Source of the DNA: Tribonema minus
Lineage: Eukaryota; Sar; Xanthophyceae; Tribonematales; Tribonemataceae
Direction: 5' to 3'
Length of the DNA: 64,000 bases
Assembly: GCA_017506865.1 (NCBI GenBank)
Contig: JAFCMP010000152.1
Coordinates: 91,588-155,587, forward strand
In this document: one piece after another, positions 1 to 10,900 of the stretch
How the letters are laid out: each line of letters opens with the position of its first letter
How positions within the stretch are numbered: the stretch's first letter is position 1
Program-made: the position numbers and the translations under genes
Notes under the pieces: generated by a model
The model's database searches: none
The model's input: the letters and a program-made list of their open reading frames with translations, nothing else
What the model was told of the DNA's origin: nothing

Positions 1-3000
1 CCGTCCCCCGCGCCAAAGGCCGGCGCCGACGCCGCCGGCTCCGACATCCTCCTCACCGCGCTCATCGAGGCGTGCCCCTACATGCCGTCCACGTTCCGCG
101 ACTTTGTGCTCACGGCCGTGCGCATGGGGCCCGCGCAGCAGCCGCTCGGCGCCAAGAGCGAGGCGGCGGCGGCGGCGGCGGAGGCGTGCCACGCGAACCG
201 CGGCGCCGTCGCGGAGCGCCGCCGCGCGCTGCAGGAGCGCGTCGCGCGCGCGGAGACGCGCGGCGCCGCCGCCGCCGCGGGCACGTTCCCCGCGGCCGTG
301 GGTGAGTCGCCGCTTGCGCTTCGCTGTTGCTTTTTTGAAAATTGAAGTTGCGGAGCGCTGCTGCCGCGCGCTGCAGGAGCGCGTCGCGCGCGCGGAGACG
401 CGCGGCGCTTCCGCCGCGGGCACGTTTCCCGCGGCCGTGGGTGAGTCGTTGCTTGAACTGTGCCGCTCGAACGTGAAAATTCGCAAGCATTGTTGCGCGC
501 CGCAGGAGCGTGTCGCGCACGCGGAGACGCGCAGCGGGCACGTTCCCCGCGGCCGTGGGTGAGTCGCCGCTTGCGCTTGCTTTTGAAGTTGCCGTTTGAG
601 GTGGTGGAGCGCTGCCGTGCGCTGCAGGAGCGCGTCTCACACTCGGAAAAAGCGCAGTAGCGAAGCCACAGGTACATACCCCTGCGGCAGTGTCAGATGA
701 GGCGCCGCTGGCGCTGGTGGAGTGCCAGCGCTGCCGCCTCAAGGTTGTGCTTGCGCCGAGAACGCTTTGGGCAAGCGGCTGCTGCGGAGGAGTGGAAAGA
801 AACGTGATTTGCGGCGACCTCTGGAAGCACGGCATTGGAAGAATTGCTTGCCAGGCGACACGCGCTCACCTGCTGCACGCTGCTGCTGCGCGTTCCGCAT
901 CGCAGGCGCCGCCGGCGCGGGCGACGGCAGCGGCGCCATGACGACGCACGCGCTGTATCAGACCATGGCTGCGAACGACAGGATCAATGAGAGGCACCCC
1001 GAGGCGCTGTTCGAGGGCGCAGAGCCAAAGAAGCTCAACCGTAATGGCAGCATGGTGAGTCACACTTGAAGTTCTGCCGTATGGTGAGTCACACTTGTCG
1101 CTTTGCTGTGCAAGGGCGTGGAGCCCAAGAAGCTCAACCGCAACGGCAGCATGGTGACTCACACTTGAAGTGTTGATGTTTGAAGTGTCGCTGTTTGAGG
1201 GCGCGGAGCCCACGAAGCACAACCGAAACGGCGACATGGCGGGTCGCACTTGAAGTGTCGCTGCCGTGCCGGCTGCACAGCGTGTGAGAGCGTGGTGCGG
1301 TGCATGATAGGCCCCGCAACTGACATGTCGCTGGCATGAACAGGGCATGGAAAATTGATGGTTGAACGGCGCGCGATAGGCGGCACTTTTAGGGCCAGGG
1401 TTTGGGTCAGCGTTCACTGGGCTGCAATGAGGCACGCCGCCGCTGCCCAGCAAATCTGACAACAGGTGCGACGATTGAATCAACAGATGCGGGGGCGAGT
1501 TGCGCGGCAGGCCGCGCCAACTGCCGTTTGCTGCAAACCATCACATGGACGACGCCAGAGTGATGTCTCGCAGTGGAACGATGCCGGCAATGCTCTACGG
1601 GCGCTGCGGCGTCGTGCGTGGAGCATTGCCAGCATCCTTTCACCGGCATTGTGATTTTGCTGACTCCTAAGTAGGTACGCACCTGCCTCTGTACGTGCTG
1701 CTGGCGCTCAAGCACACCCATCGTCAGGAGCAAGCTGACCGATGCCGCATCTACACACCATCTCCCCCCCCCCACCCCCCACCCCCCCAACAGCACGAGC
1801 TCCAGCGCAAGCTCAGCAACGTGCAGGCCATCACGCGGCGCTTCGAGCAGCAGCAGGAGGAGGGCGGCAGCAGCGGCGCCAAGCCCGACGCGACGCCCGC
1901 GAGCCCCGCCACTGCCACCGCTGCGGAGCGCCCCCCCGCGTCACGTTCGGCGCTGCGACGTCATCGCCAGGCTCGCGGGGGCCGGGGCGCCCAGCGCACT
2001 CTGTCCCCGGACGAGCGACGCGCATGTTCTTCACCAGCGGCGGCATCCCCGGCGGCGGCGGCGGCGGCAGCGGCGGCAGCGGCAGCGGCAGCACCGCCGC
2101 GCCGCCGGCGGCGCCGCCGTCGCCGACGGACGAGCCGGCGCAGTCCAAGGAGGAGAAGGGGGGGTGCGCGGAGGTGCCGCCGACGCCGCCGCTGTCGCCG
2201 CTGCCGCAGCCGCCGGAGGAGGTGGCGGCGGCGGCGGCGGCGGCGGCAGCGGCGCCGCCGCCGCCCGCGCAGGAGTCCACCGCCGCTGCGGCAGCTGTGG
2301 CTGTGGCGGCAGCGCTGACGCTGCAGCAGCTGGAGTGCAGCGACGAGGGCGCGGTGGCGGCGGCGGCGGCGGCGGTGCTGCGCGGCGGGGCGTCCTCCGA
2401 GGCGGTGGCAGCGGGCGGCGGCGGCGGCGGCGGCGCACGCGGCCACTCGCGCACGTACACGCCGCTCGAGGCGTGCAGTCACAACAAGAAGTACGTGGCG
2501 AGCATGCAGAAGAGCAACAACGCGGCCAAGGCGACGCGCTCTGCGCTGTTCAGCGTGCTGCCGCCGGCGCTGTCGCCGACGATGAGCGCCGCCGCCGCCG
2601 CCGCCGCGAGCGAGAACCGCAAGTCGCTCGCGCACAACTGGCGGCAGCGGCAGGCGGGCGCGGAGGCGGCGCTGTCATCGTCGCAGGTGCGCGTCGCTGC
2701 TTGGCGCATGCAGCCGTGTTCTGAATGTATGTGTTTGAAATTAGCAGTTCCGCAGGCGCCACTGATTGGCGCATGCAGCAGGGGTCTGAACGCACGTGCT
2801 TCAATTCAGCAGTTGTGCATTCGCTTTGGGACGTGTCCATAGAATGGAGCCGATCGCTGCGCGCAACTGGCGGCGCACACAACGTGCATGCGCGGCAGCG
2901 GCGCTAGCATGGATGCCTGCGCAGGCGCCTTCGCGCGTCTGCTGCGCGATGCACTGCAAGAGCACTCAGCAGCCAGAGTTGATTTCTTCGAGTCAAGGAC

Positions 3001-6000
3001 GTGCGGCAGTGCTTCACGTAGCTTGTCGCTCACATGAGCAGCAGCGCTGTGCCTGCGCCAGCGACGGCAAGAAGCCTGCTGAAGGCTATGAAGACTCAGA
3101 GTCAGAGTCATTCATTGCGTGACTCTGAGTATCTTGAGGCGTCAAAGCCCTCTGCAATGGCCCTTACACAAGGTGTTGCAAACAGGACCATGGCGCCTCT
3201 CTCTGACGTATCTTGGTCCCCTCAATTCCCGCGTCAATGCTCCCCTTGCACGTGACATGGCAATCAGCCCATTTTCCCTCTGCACTGCCCCCCCTGCACG
3301 TAATACCGCAATGAGCTCAGTTCCCCCTGCAACGCCCCCCCCCTACACGTAGCACCGCAATGAACTCATTTCGCTCTGCAACGCCCCCCCCTGAACGTAG
3401 TACCGCAATGCGCTCAGTCCCCTCTTTAACGCCCCCCCGTGAACGTAATACCGCAATGAGCTCAATTCCCCCTGCAACGCCCCCCCTACACGTAGCACCG
3501 CAATGAACTCATTTCGCTCTGCAACGCCCCCCCCTGAACGTAGTACCGCAATGCGCTCAGTCCCCTCTCTAACGCCCCCTCCACATACACGTTATATTGC
3601 CAAACAGGACGGTGGGACGCCGGATGCGCAGCAGCACGAGCGCCACCACTCCGATGGCACGCCTCAGCAGCAGCAGGAGCAGCCCGTTTCTCTCTGCACC
3701 CCCCCCCCCTGCATGTCATACCGCAATCCCCTCAATTCCCTCTCTAACGCCCCCCCCTACACACACTTGATATTGCCAAACAGGACGATGGGACGCCGGA
3801 CGCGCAGCAGCACGAGCGCCGCCACTCGGATGGCACGCCTCAGCAGCAGTCTGACGGGGGTGACGTCAGCAACAGCGGCCGCGGCGGCACGCGCCCCGAG
3901 AGGGAGGAGGACCTGTTCTCAGAGGTACGTGCATGTATGTGTGATAATGCGGTCATGGGGGTGCGGAGCACTGTGCATGCGGCGTATGTTGGTGTTTCTA
4001 TGTACTCAGTAGGAAGTTCATATGCATACTAAAATGTACGTCATGGGTGCTGACCTGTATGCATGCAAAGTATGTAAAGTATATGTGCGTGTTCACAGTG
4101 GACCGTACCATATGTACGTGCTCACAGACGGATGCTGGCATATGCATGTTGCAGATGTGTGCGTGTATGTTCGCAAGCGTCATCAGGCGTAAACATGTAC
4201 GCATACGCTTTCTCACAGGCATCTACATGTGAAGCATGATTATGATGTACCTTGAAAGTGCCCAAGCAATGACAAGATGGGGCTTCGCACGCCAATAACG
4301 AACCACGCGGAGTCCCGTCATTCAACCTGATCACCATGTGTTCGATTGGCAGCCCGCGGCACCTGCTTCGACATCACAGTGCTGAACTTGAACAAAGCAT
4401 GTTGAACTTCAAGAATGACTCTGCCTCTCTGTGTAGCATGGCGGTACCATGCCCTGCGCCCACTCTGCCGCTTCCGTTCCGGCATTGAGCACTTTGCTTC
4501 CGCCCACCATCGCGGTGCAATGAGCAAAGTCACTTGTTTGACGCAAGAAAATCTGATATTAATGCAATCCAAAAAGCCAAACGAACTTCAGGCTGTGATG
4601 TTTGTTTCCTGTGATTTTAGATTTAGTCCAGCTCAAAGCCTCCAAGAAGTGGTGACAAACCAGAGAGCATCTGCGACTTACCAATGCTGAGCGTCAACCC
4701 TCTCTTGCGCCGCGCTGCCACTGCCGCCGCCGCAGAGGGAGATGCAGGGCCTGAAACTGCTGTTTGCGCTGATGGACTACAACGACACGCAGTACATCGA
4801 CGCCGACGCGCTGCAGCAGTACGCCGGCGAGCACGACGACTTTGCGCAGGTGACGCTCCTTCTTGAAGTGTGAAGTTCAAACTGTTTCACAGGGGCACTA
4901 CTTGCGTTGCTGTCCTCCTTGATTGCGCGGTTCAAACTGTATTGCGGGGGGGGGGCTTGTTGCATTGTTGCGCCTGCGTGCCGCGGTGGCGTGCCTGTAT
5001 GCGTGCAGGGCTCGGCGCGTCGGCCCTGCTTTGCCGTGACGTAGAATGCCAGTGCGTCGATGCCAGTGGACTGGTTAATTTACACTGGCACGTCCGTGTC
5101 TTCATGTTGCTGTGACGCCCGGCCATTGCAGGCAGTCAGACCTGCCGCGCCGCTGATGTGCAAACGCGCATCCGAACAGCGCAAGCAATCGCTCTCCGAC
5201 AACAATTTTTCTGTTGCACATAGCGGGTGCATTCTGGTTGACACGTTCATCTGTTGTCTTGCGTTATACTTCGAAGTATGAATGTACACTTTAGTGTAAT
5301 ACTACGATGCTCGAGACATGCACCGTCGCGCGCTGGACTCCCCAACTGCGTCCAGCAAGCGACTCGCACTCGCCTGACTTCGACGGTTTTGCCTGAGCAC
5401 TGCCGCTGAGCACATGATACACGAGCGCATGCGCCGTGCGACCGAGACACGACAGGCGCGTGAGGTGGAGGCGTGCATCGAGGCTAACCCTGAGTAGTGA
5501 AGTACCTGGCGATATTGTTTACATGTGATCGGCAATGCGCATTGAGACACTTCCCATTGAGCACGTGTAGACTCTGGTAGCAAGTCATGGACATTACCAT
5601 CTGGGCTTTCTCACGCCCTGAGTTTGAGAAAAAATAGTACATGCGCTGAGCACTGATACGCACGTACACGCTGTGCAGGCGCGTGAGGTGGAGGCGTGCA
5701 TCAAGACTAACCAGTAGTGAAGAACATGCGCTGAGCACTGACACACCTACACGCGCGCTACGCGACGTAGGCGCGCAAGGTGGAGGCATGCATCAAGGCT
5801 AACCCTGAGTAGTCAAGTACATGCATTGAGCACTGACACACTTACGCGCTACACAGGCGCATCGAGGCTAACCCTAAGTAGTGGCTAACCCTAAGTAGTG
5901 TAAGACATGTGCGGAGCACTGACACACTCACACGCGCGCTACGCGACACAGGCCGCGCGAGGTGGAGGCATGCATCGAGGCTAATCCTGAATAGTGAAGA

Positions 6001-6484
6001 ACATGCGCTGAGCACTGACACACTTATACGCTACACGCAGGCGCATCGAGGCTAACCTAAAATACTGGCTAACTCTAAGTAGTGTAAGACATACGCTGAG
6101 CACTGACGCACTTACACGCGCGCTAAGCGACGCAGGCGTGCGAGGTGGAGGCGGGCATCGAGGCTAATCCTGAGTAGCGAGCGACATGCGCGGAGCACTT
6201 ACACACGCTACGTGCAGGCGCCGGGGCACCTGCAATCACCGTGCTTGGCCCACTCCGCTGAGCACTGACACACTTGCGCGCGCACTACGCAGGCGCGCGA
6301 GGTGGAGGCGTGCATCGAGGCGGTGGACGTGGACGGCGACAACCGCATCGGGCTCATGGACTTCATGTGCTTTGCGCTGCGCCTCAAGAACGCGTACGAC
6401 ATCAGCCTCGCGCAGGGGCGCCAAGAGCGCCTCAACCGCGAGGTCGCGGAGAAGGTCAAGCTGCAGATGGACGGCGCGGAGTGA
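1..6484 (+). CDS. EF-hand protein gene, 3' part (5' end outside the window)
   Basis: Six exons join in phase: 1-301, 906-1054, 1794-2686, 3784-3924, 4736-4849 and 6293-6484 (stop TGA 6482-6484). The first begins inside coding sequence. Exon 3 opens with a helical stretch (HELQRKLSNVQAITRRFEQQ), then Ala/Gly/Pro-rich low complexity, then SHNKKYVASMQKSNNAAKAT. Exon 5 holds a degenerate EF-hand (FALMDYNDTQYIDADALQQY, weak at loop positions 5, 7 and 12). Exon 6 holds a near-canonical loop DVDGDNRIGLMD with Asp rather than Glu at position 12, then a Lys/Glu-rich helix to the stop. A calcium-binding or sensor role follows from the EF-hand; nothing else was recognised. Exon 3 changes frame (0 to 2) somewhere between about 1931 and 2050, as if one base were missing; a C7 run at 1931-1937 is a candidate. 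Several introns carry copies of neighbouring exon edges. Gene 2 follows on the same strand after 1.46 kb. Confidence 0.75.
302..645 (+). repeat. Donor-side exon echoes after the first exon
   Basis: The last ~80 bases of exon 1-301 and its donor are copied at about 358-440 and 497-558, with a third fragment at 607-645. The donor-like GTGAGTCG falls at 302 (used), 441 and 559, so spacing is 139 and 118 bp. Copies contain substitutions and deletions and are not needed for the reading frame. Confidence 0.8.
1055..1240 (+). repeat. Donor-side exon echoes after exon 906-1054
   Basis: The exon tail encoding EPKKLNRNGSM and the following GTGAGTCACACTTG reappear at about 1111-1170 (donor-like GTGACT at 1154) and, more degraded, at 1190-1240 (GCGGGT in place of the donor). 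A bare extra donor copy sits at 1084. The used donor is 1055. Confidence 0.8.
3250..3594 (+). repeat. 48-bp minisatellite with a three-unit higher-order pattern
   Basis: Units beginning CGCAATG start at 3307, 3356, 3404, 3452, 3499 and 3547, with a diverged unit near 3258. Units 4-6 repeat the variants of units 1-3 in order, giving a ~144-bp higher-order repeat. Each unit has a C6-C9 run followed by ACACGTA, GAACGTA or similar. Two further partial units lie at 3690-3770. The array is in the intron between exons 1794-2686 and 3784-3924. Confidence 0.85.
3597..3690 (+). repeat. Acceptor-side echo of exon 3784-3924
   Basis: The segment TTGCCAAACAG plus ~75 bases of exon start is an upstream copy of 3773-3860, with a few substitutions (for example GATGGG to GGTGGG). 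The two copies are ~177 bp apart and are separated by minisatellite units. Confidence 0.8.
5456..6292 (+). repeat. Acceptor-side echo array of the last EF-hand exon
   Basis: The acceptor and first ~24 bases of exon 6293-6484 (GCGCGCGAGGTGGAGGCGTG then CATCGAGG) recur in degenerate form at 5456, 5679, 5771, 5857, 5953, 6041 and 6136. Each copy stops after ATCGAGG or ATCAAGG and runs into CTAACCCTGAGTAGTG or a variant, where the real exon continues CGGTGGACGTGG. Each is preceded by GCTGAGCACTGACACAC. Spacing is mostly 86-96 bp, then 157 bp to the real exon. Confidence 0.85.
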
Positions 6485-7948
6485 GGGGGCAGCGCTCAGC
6501 ACCAGGGGGGAAGGGGGGGGGGGGGGGGGCGCGGGGGGCATACGTGCCCGCAAGCGCGCGTTCACTCCGCGGTTTGTACGGGGGGGGGCGGCGGAGAGTC
6601 GGCGCGCGCTGCCGCTTTGGCGAAGCGCTGATGCTCAGCGGCGGGGGCGATGGCCTCAGTGGCCGGCGGTCGCCGCGAGTGCGACTCAACGCCAGCGAGT
6701 GACTCGCGAGTTGCCGCGCCGAGTGAGTCATGCTGTCTGCCGCACCCGCGTAGCGCGTCTCTCCCAGTGACCCCATTGCTAGGGCTAGGCGGAGCGCTGC
6801 CCCTCACTGCCTTACCTACCCCCGAGTAGTGCAGGCAGGGCGGGGGCGGGGGGGCGGGGGGGGGGAGGGCACCGTGGCCGCCGCAGCCGCAACACACACC
6901 TATAGCGTCACACGTTGCAACCATGCCGATGTGGAGTTTTATGTGTTTTGAGTTTATGTAGTGGGCAGCGGCCACCGGGGTGCCAAGCGAGTCTGTCTCA
7001 GCTCATGAGCGGTCTCTCTACTCGGTGTGCCAAGGGGGGGGGGGGATCGGGTGCGCGAGCCCCGCACATTCGTGCAGCAGCGCTCGCCAGCTTGACTCGG
7101 TGACGAGCGACTCTGCATTTGGCTTCAGGGCGGCCGTTGTCTCAATTCCCACGATGCCGTCGCACGCGCGGCGCTCGTACTGCGCAGGGGGGGGGGGGCG
7201 GCGCACCTGGCCCTTCCCAAATTAGAGAAGAAAAAGTCAGCACACATACTCAGGTGCCATCGCGTTACACTCCTAAAGCCTAGGCATCGCTGCGCCCATC
7301 CTCTGGTGGTGAGACGGGGGAGCACAGTGCGCAGCACACGCCGTGCACCCTGGTCCAGAACCAGCAGGCAGGCACGCATTTCCACGTACGTGCGACAGTG
7401 TTTCTGTCTTTGGGCTGACAACGGGCACTAAATATATTATTTGTCGCCGTGCATGGTGACCGTTGTTGCTGCTGAAGAGCTTTTGTTGTTGTGCACGGCA
7501 AAGGCAAATGTGTCCTGGCATGGGAACTTGAAGCTTCTTGGTGTGCATGTTGTCGATCCCTTCCTTGCAGAGTTCAGAAGCTGTGCCATGTTGAGGCCTG
7601 CCATGTGATGCATGCAAGCCATGCGTGTGCTGGAGTCTGTATGGCTCGTGCGCCGCTTGGTCATGTCTGCCTTATTAGCCACAGAGTCTCTTCTAAAATT
7701 GGAGCATACATGAGCCTGTCCCACAAAAACTAGCCCTCTGGTGCTCTACGCATACCAACGTGATCACGATGCATTGAGTGATCACTCATGAGGACAAAGT
7801 GAGAGCCAAGCCAGGCTGGCTAGCTCGTGCTGGCTTTCTGCTGCAATCAGCCCCAACTACGGCATTGTTGTGATAGTCAGAAGCAACAAATTGCTTTTTG
7901 CAATCGCATTCTGCAGCAGCAGCCACCACTATCAGCCTGCAGCCTCTA
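6485..7948. other. Intergenic region between the EF-hand and SWI3 genes
   Basis: No convincing gene seen. It holds several G-homopolymer tracts (about 6506-6530, 6838-6868, 7036-7046, 7189-7198) and should contain the 3' UTR of gene 1 and the promoter of gene 2. No TATA box or polyadenylation signal could be assigned with confidence. Confidence 0.5.
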
Positions 7949-10900
7949 ATGGATAACGGCCGGAGCAAGACTTATGGCACAGAAAGTGGCCATGCGCATC
8001 AGCAGCGCCATGATGTGAGCTCGCCACTAGACCACAGACGAAGCAGCAGCGGGAGGGAGCGCCAGCGAGGACAGCGCGACAGTGGCGGTGGCTGGAGAGG
8101 CGGCGACTCCAGGAGTGAAAGGGACTCTGCACGGAGGCAGCAGGATTTTGACACGAGGTGAAATGCTGGATTGATGTTGCTGCAGCTGTTGGTGCGGCGC
8201 AAAACCGGGTACATTATGCTAACTGCAACTTGGCGCACACCGTGACCACATTCCGCAGTCTGTAGGTATCTCTCAGCATCAACTGTTATAAGATTTGTAC
8301 GTTTTGCTGAAAGAAGACATTGCCCGCCGCGTGCAAAGAGCAGGGGTGCGCGGATTTGGCCATTTTTGGCTCCCTTTCCAACATCAGGCCTGGCAGTCGC
8401 TCGTATTTGTGTCACTCAGTTCACCATGCAGGAGTGCGTGCGAAGTTGCCTGAGATATGCTCGGGAAAGAAGAAACTTGACATGCGGCAAAGTTCAGTCT
8501 GTCCTGCAAGTACTCCACCACTGCAGCGACAGATTGACAAAGATTGACAAATATGGCAGTTGGAGTCTCAAGTGCACTTCAAAGTACACATCTGGCACGC
8601 GGCGCACTGCTGCATGCGGCCACTGAGTGAATTAGGGCCTGATACTCATCGCTGCCTTTTTTGGCCATGTCAAAATCACCTTGACACCCCTCCCTTTTTA
8701 GACGCTCCGAACACGGCCACCGCGGCGAGGAAAAGGAGAAGTCATCGCAGCCGCGCAAGGGCGAAAAAACCAGCGAGAGCGGCAGCAGACGCACTCATCG
8801 CGACCGTTCCGAGCCTCGCAGTGACTCAAAACGCAGCCGCGACGACGCAGACAGGCACAGCAGCGGCAGGGATGAGGGGGGGCGGCGCGAGAGGCGGGAC
8901 TCCATGGAATCTGGGAGGGAATCTGGGAGCAGAAAACGGGCGCGGCGCGAAGAGTGTGATGCGCCGCCGACTGCTGCTGATGACGAGCAGGTGGGCGGCG
9001 CGTGAAATGGCTGTTGCTAGTGCAGGTGTGCCGCTGTTGCATCACAGGCGACATGCGATGTGCGCAGTGCCACTTGCGATGGGCGCCGCCCCTGCTGCGC
9101 GGCGTTCTCAGTGGCGAAGGAGTGAGACCGCCGCCGTTGCTGGCAGTGTTCGGAGGCGGCTCAGTTCTCCTTCTTGTTGAGGACGTCCAACGCGGAGTAC
9201 AGTACATGCCCTCGAAGAAGCAGCGTCTCGCTTGAGGTTGTTGTTGAAGTTGCATTGCGGTTGTCAGGCACTGCGATTTCGATGGGTAGCTGCGCCAGAC
9301 ACCCATGCGGCCTAAACATCAACACACCTCCGCGCCAGCAGTTTATGAAACACCCTGAGGCACGGAGCCCTGCCTATTCATATGTGCATCAGTGCCTCAC
9401 GTGCTGTACTTGCTGCGTACGCTCTGTCGCGTTGCCGCTCGCAGCAGGAGCCGCCGCGAACGCGCCGCTCACATCACACGCCACATTCTCCACAGCCATC
9501 CAATTCCGAACTGTCAGGGGAAAAGCGGCGGCGGCGGCGGTCGGAGCATGGCGATGACGAGGGGGAAGGGCATTCAGGGGGGGGGTCAGGGGGCACAGAA
9601 AGAGCGGGCCAGAAAGCAGTGGGCCACAGCAGCATGAGCCAAAGTCCAGACAGTCGAAGAGAGGGCAGCTTGCCTGCTGAGGAGGCTGATGAACACTGTG
9701 GGGGGAGTGGTGAAACGGCGGCAGCGGACGGCGATCAGGTGAGATACCACTGCTCTAAAGACAGCTGTGGTGTTTCGATTCTGCGGCCGATGTTTGCTGA
9801 TGTCTGCGTCGCTTCTGGCCGCATGCTCCGCTGCACATCTGTGGGGCGTACACGCTGTGCGTCATCCTAGCCGCCGCCATTGCCGGGAAGCGCCAAGCGC
9901 TAGAGAGTTCCTGCAGCTGGTGGCGTGATTCTCAATCAGCTGCGTAGTATCTTTGCATGCCGTCTCGTATCCTGTAGCACCATCACTGACCGCGGCGCTT
10001 GCTTGTGCCGGGTGCAGCCGCGCATCGCCAACGGCGGCACGGAGGCGCATGTCGGCGGCTGCGATGGTAGCAGCGCGCAGCATGTTTCAGCAAAAGACGT
10101 ACGGCAAAGCGGTGACACAGCCCACGGGCAGGCATCCTTGGCCACACACGGCGGCGCTGCTTCAAACGGCGCGCACTCCACAGGCGAAAACGAGGGTGTC
10201 ACTGTTAATGGACGGCTCACCGACGATGAAAGAGGGGAGGGGGGGGGCGCGGGGAGCGGCGGTGCACCCGCCGCAGCTGCTGCAGCCGGCGCGGCAGCGG
10301 CAGGTGGGCGGGACGGCGAGCAGAATGGGTCGGGCAGCGACGGCGGAGACAGACGCTCTGCAAGCGCAAAAAAGCGGCGGAAAGGCGCGCCCGCGGCGGC
10401 ACCGCCAGGAGAGCCCGCAGAAGCAGTGGGCCGCAGTGGCGAAGGCGGCCCAGCACCTGCCGCGGCGCGTGCGGACGCGCCGTCGCCGGGCAGCGTCCAG
10501 GCTCGACACGCTTCAGAACGGGCAGGCGCTGAGGAGCGAGATGGCAGCAGCGATGCGCCTTCACAGCGTAGCGATGCTGCTGAATCCATGCGCGCGGAGC
10601 CAGACGCGGAGGGGGGGGCGACGCCGGCAGAGGCGGTGACGGCGGCGCCGGGGGCGGCGGAAGGTGCGGTGGCGGCGGCAGCAGGGGCGGCGCCAAACGC
10701 GGCTGCGCCGGCGCCGGCTGTGCGGTCGCGGAGCGCTGCTGCCATTCACGCTCTGTTCAAAAAAGCAGATGCGGTGCCGCCGAAGGCAGAACCGCCACCG
10801 GAAGGTCGGGCGCAGGCGGGGGCAGCGATGCGGGGAGAAGCGGCGGAGGGGCATGGGGAATGCGCTGGTGACACGGCACAGGTGTGCAGCGCGGCGCCGC

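Noticed and set aside
1961..2635. Long Arg-, Ala- and Pro-rich frames on both strands around 1.9-2.7 kb
   Set aside because: They are shadows of GC-rich triplet repeats in the EF-hand exon; only the plus frame 2 joins in phase to neighbouring exons.
5456..6292. CRISPR-like look of short repeats with unique spacers
   Set aside because: Repeats are degenerate copies of an exon edge in a eukaryotic intron, with uneven spacing and no cas genes.
9936..10745. 269-residue minus-strand frame opposite the SWI3 exon
   Set aside because: Low-complexity shadow of the Ala/Gly-rich coding exon, with no domain or splice support.
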